Part shown: piece by piece, positions 61,122-64,000 of the stretch
Position numbering within the stretch: the stretch's first letter is position 1
How the letters are laid out: each line of letters opens with the position of its first letter
Assembly (NCBI GenBank): GCA_029783825.1
Contig: JAREIK010005849.1
Coordinates: forward strand, 1 to 64,000
Length of the DNA: 64,000 bases
From: Sapria himalayana
Taxonomy: Eukaryota; Streptophyta; Magnoliopsida; Malpighiales; Rafflesiaceae
Direction: 5' to 3'
Translations under genes and position numbers: made by a program
Notes under the pieces: generated by a model
The model's input: only the letters and a program-made list of their open reading frames with translations
Database searches by the model: none
Told to the model about the DNA's origin: nothing

Positions 61122-61635
61122 TGATACGATCTCAATCTAACAATGATGCATTCGCACAAATATGCTTGAACCTATTTCCCAAGACTCAATTTGTAGTTTG
61201 ATTAAGTACTTTGTTGTTCCAACCCCCTTGCTTAATAAAGTAAATACTTGGATATAAAAAGGTATGAGTTTAATTAATATTAAAATTTTCTATTAGTCTT
61301 GAAAATTAATCAAATATATTAATAAAATTAAATTTACTAAACTAGTAATTTTAAGAATAAAGTGAAAGAACCTTTTAAATGGAATGTATTTGTATTCTAA
61401 AATCTGATTTTATTTTATACAAAGGTGCTCTATTTATAGGCTTGAATGAAAATAAAAAGCCACTAATTATTTAAAAAAAATTCCTTATATAAAGAGCATA
61501 AAAGAAGGCATAAAATATATTGTCATTCTCACCAATAAGAGCATGCTACTTTTCAAATTAGTTTAGTTTTGATTCTTTGTCATGCTTTGTAATAGATACA
61601 TGCCACTTGTCAAATTATTCCAGTTTGGATGTTGA
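61122..61635 (-). repeat. gypsy 5' LTR
   Basis: TGATACGATCTCAATCTAAC onward in plus orientation, aligned with 57,158-57,669. It would hold the promoter of the element on the minus strand. Confidence 0.8.
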
Positions 61636-61775
61636 TTTAATACTAAAGTATATCTTGCTCACAACATGACTGATAAATAAATTTAATACTTGATGGAATT
61701 TTTTGATTTTTTATTTTGTCATTGGTCCATCATAAGCTAAAGGATTATTTCGTCTTACTTGTTAGCTACCTTACA
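61636..61775 (-). mobile_element. Tail of a second gypsy copy joined to the shared LTR
   Basis: The sequence ATATCTTGCTCACAACATGACTGATAAATAAATTTAATAC... TCATAAGCTAAAGGAT matches internal pol-tail sequence at about 57,755-57,865, in the same order and orientation relative to the adjoining LTR. An outer LTR should be followed by host flank, so this is the internal end of another copy. It has lost about 90 bp relative to the first. Confidence 0.75.
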
Positions 61776-62727
61776 TCTAATAAATCATATTTTTTTTTAT
61801 AAATTATTTCATGCCTTTTTAGATATCTAATTTCATCTCAAATTTTGTGTGTGTGTGTGTATATATATATATAATATTCATAAAATTTTTTGGCTTCTAT
61901 ATTATATGTATTTATTTAAATTTGTTAAAGTGGATCCATTAATATGTTTTTATAGAGATGAGAGTGAACTATATTATGTTAAAGTGGGTCTAATATTAGG
62001 TGTTTTTAATTATGTTTATGTTTTTTATTAAGTTTAAATTTTTTGTGTTTGGAGAGATTCAAGATTAGGACTCGGAGACAAATTATTTTTGGATATTTTA
62101 GTTTAGTTATTATTATATAAATTAAAATAACTAAAATATTAATTTTGTATTAAAATAAATAGAATATATTTATTACTTATTAGAATTTATAAATATAAGA
62201 GTTGAGGAAAAAAATTTCATTTCTCTATAACTCTACTATATAAAATAAAGTAAAACAAAAAAAATTATGTATTGTGTATGTATACTTGCAAATTTTTATA
62301 GTTGTCAATCAATCAGTATAATATTTTCGTAATTTTTTTGTTCTCTAGATCGGATGTTATTGATAATTAATCAGGATTTTATACAAAAATATATTTTATA
62401 TAATAAACTAAAATTATAATATTGAATTATTGAGAATCAAACATAATTAAAGAGAAGAGATTATTAATCACAATTTGAAGAAAAAAAAATATTCATATTA
62501 TGTCTTTCTTTAAATATGATAAATTAAAATAATATATATTTTATTGTAGTTTTTAAAATTTACAATTTCACTATAATTAGTATATTTTTTGTTTTATTAT
62601 TATATTGATTAGAGGACTCATCTTATGAGATGCTATAATTAGGATTTACTTGTTATATACGATAAATGCTTGTATAAGTTTTATGATCCAAGTGTTACAT
62701 TATTTGTTGCATGAATGAGTTTGTATA
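61776..62727. other. AT-rich, possibly LTR-like
   Basis: A (TG)n(TA)n microsatellite at about 61,846-61,873. Otherwise AT-rich. The end, ATGAATGAGTTTGTATA just before a primer-site motif, could be the end of an LTR, but I see no second copy. Confidence 0.4.
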
Positions 62728-62738
62728 TGGTATCAGAG
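62728..62738 (+). promoter_or_regulatory. Primer-binding-site-like motif
   Basis: TGGTATCAGAG on the plus strand, followed by TAAGC, is the usual plant tRNA-iMet primer site with one change. It implies a decayed LTR retrotransposon leader. No gag-pol is recognisable downstream. Confidence 0.4.
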
Positions 62739-63947
62739 TAAGCTATGGGTTGAATTTGTGGTGAAGTGCACAGTGCATAGTGCACTTATAATTTTGTGCA
62801 AATTGGTACACAATCTTTGCGTAGGGATTTTGTGTGGGTTGATGTGCAATATTTACAATGTTAGAGTGCAAATTGGTACACAAGGCGTGAGTGTTCTTAT
62901 TCTCTTAACCTTGGGTCTGCAAAACTATTGAATTATCTTGATAAGCTCGTAAACCTAAAAAATATTTTCATCCACTGAAAATTAGATGTTTTTAATTTTG
63001 ACATAATTATGCTACTTTCAAATTTCTCATATAATCAGATGAGCTGTGTATCTCTTGATTAATAGTAAATCAGCCGGAATCTTTAAGTTTGAAAGTTTGT
63101 CAAACTTCATGACTTGTTTTATCATATAATCCAGAGTATTTACACTAGGAAAGGATTCTCACTATACTCGCTAGGAATCCTCATAGTAAAACATAAGATG
63201 AATACTCATTTCTTTCTTCGGGTAGTTGCTGTATTTGGATGATGATTCACATTTATATTGAAAATTGCATGGTGGCCATGCTAATTGGCATAGTCTTGTG
63301 TTGATTCACATTTAATATGATTATGTTTTCATGTCAATTATTATCAAAACATTCATTTAATGATGATTCACATTTACATTGAAAATTGCATTACTTGAGC
63401 AATTGTCATAGTCTTGTGTTACTATGGGTGGTCATGCTAATGCAGTGACATGGTGATGTAGATGGTTGTCTCCAACAATGTGGTGAGACAACGATATTAG
63501 TTGTTGCCTAAGCTTCAATATCATATTACAATGATAATGAAAATAGTATAAACAACTAATCTCTAAAAAATAAAACGATATGTGTGTAATTTTTTTAGTT
63601 TTTGTGTTTGTTTTTTTGTTATGTTGATGAGAACATTTAATGTGTAGGCTGCTCCAATAAGAGATGCCTATTATATATTCGAATTATATGTATGTATTTG
63701 ATTATGGAGTATTTTTATTAATTTTCTATATTCTTGAGTTTATACATGGTAACAAAATGATATTGAAGGATTACTATTCTTGTAAGAGAAATATGTGTAC
63801 TACACCGGCATAGTGCACACACCTTCTGGAAGAGAAATCTTGCACAATTATTGTGCATTAATACTGTGTATAGTTGTTGTGCATTGATGACCACTGCATC
63901 GACAGAGTGTGTAAAGGGTCAGAGCAATGTGTCCGTGGTGTGATGGG
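62739..63947. other. Non-coding with a short direct repeat
   Basis: No gene. A direct repeat of about 60 bp (GATGATTCACATTTA-ATTGAAAATTGCAT...CATAGTCTTGTGTT) lies at 63,238-63,301 and 63,361-63,421. TGCACA/GTGCA words are frequent at 62,765-62,885 and 63,840-63,885. Confidence 0.55.
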
Positions 63948-64000
63948 TAGAGGATTCAAACGGGTCGGTCCAGGCTAGCTTGGCTCAATTTTAGGTGGCA
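63948..64000 (+). mobile_element. hAT-like terminus cut by the window end
   Basis: TAGAGGATTCAAACGGGTCG, then GTCCAGGCTAGCTTGGCTC, follows the pattern of the 5' end of Ac-type hAT elements in plants (TAGGGGTGTCAAACGGGC-type followed by GGCC-rich words). The body lies outside the window, so transposase and target duplication cannot be checked. Confidence 0.4.

Larger units (their letters stand above)
57158..61635 (-). mobile_element. Minus-strand Ty3/gypsy retrotransposon with two LTRs, integrase core deleted
   Basis: LTRs of about 512 bp (57,158-57,669 and 61,122-61,635) flank gag-PR-RT-RH and a partial integrase on the minus strand. A primer site for tRNA-iMet lies at 61,107-61,118, three bases inside the 5' LTR. 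The internal region is only 3.45 kb because the integrase catalytic core is missing. The RT and RNase H wording resembles plant chromoviruses. No chromodomain is seen, so the lineage is inference. Confidence 0.88.

Noticed and set aside
23699..64000. Endogenous pararetrovirus or other viral insert
   Set aside because: Every RT seen has clear gypsy gag-pol order with LTRs or LINE architecture. No movement protein or caulimovirus-type coat region was recognised.

Overview
This window looks like plant (angiosperm) nuclear heterochromatin. It is very AT-rich, with long low-complexity AT stretches and nested plant transposable elements. All recognisable coding sequence belongs to transposons: Ty3/gypsy gag-pol, a LINE with a terminal RNase H, CACTA (En/Spm) TNP2 and Transposase_24 genes, and a MuDR-type MULE. 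Nearly all of it is broken by stops or frameshifts. I see no host gene, rRNA, functional tRNA, CRISPR array or organellar insert. The host species cannot be named from the sequence.

Layout. (1) 1-24,132 is a giant inverted duplication: two nearly identical arms of about 8.9 kb (1-8,929 and 15,176-24,132) around a 6.2-kb spacer. Each arm holds, from outside in, a CACTA terminus, gypsy integrase and RNase H, and about 7 kb of unidentified AT-rich sequence. The spacer holds gag, protease and RT of a plus-strand gypsy element. Its RNase H and integrase lie 8.5 kb further on in the right arm, so one gypsy element was split and then partly duplicated in inverse orientation. The left arm runs off the window start. 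(2) 23,699 to about 39,700 is a CACTA element inserted in the gypsy integrase. It has GGTCGGTAA-type subterminal repeats, a probable 5'UTR exon with a splice donor, a huge AT-rich intron, then a TNP2-like gene (34,184-37,869) and a Transposase_24 gene (37,943-39,621). I cannot find its far terminus. (3) Inside that intron sits a full-length 7.1-kb LINE (26,796-33,907) flanked by a perfect 19-bp target-site duplication. It has two overlapping ORFs with conserved motifs but nine in-frame stops and one frameshift. (4) 39.6-47.6 kb is mostly non-coding. It holds a tRNA-like SINE candidate, a GC-rich island, a 0.68-kb TIR element with strong hairpins and G-runs, and an LTR-like segment. (5) 47.69-54.0 kb is a MULE with TIRs of about 540 bp and an internally tandem-duplicated, broken transposase. 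(6) 57.16-61.64 kb is a minus-strand gypsy element with two LTRs, a tRNA-iMet primer site, and gag-PR-RT-RH, but no integrase core. A second element's tail abuts its outer LTR. (7) The last part is AT-rich, with a lone primer-binding-site-like motif and a hAT-like terminus cut by the window end.

Order of events by nesting: the gypsy element is oldest. CACTA inserted into its integrase and the LINE inserted into the CACTA intron. The inverted duplication is younger than the CACTA insertion because both arms carry the CACTA-integrase junction. The arms are nearly identical although their coding content is badly decayed, so the duplication looks recent, or it is an assembly artefact. No new biochemical system is evident. 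The most interesting object is the giant inverted repeat, which could be a hairpin-RNA or silencing source.
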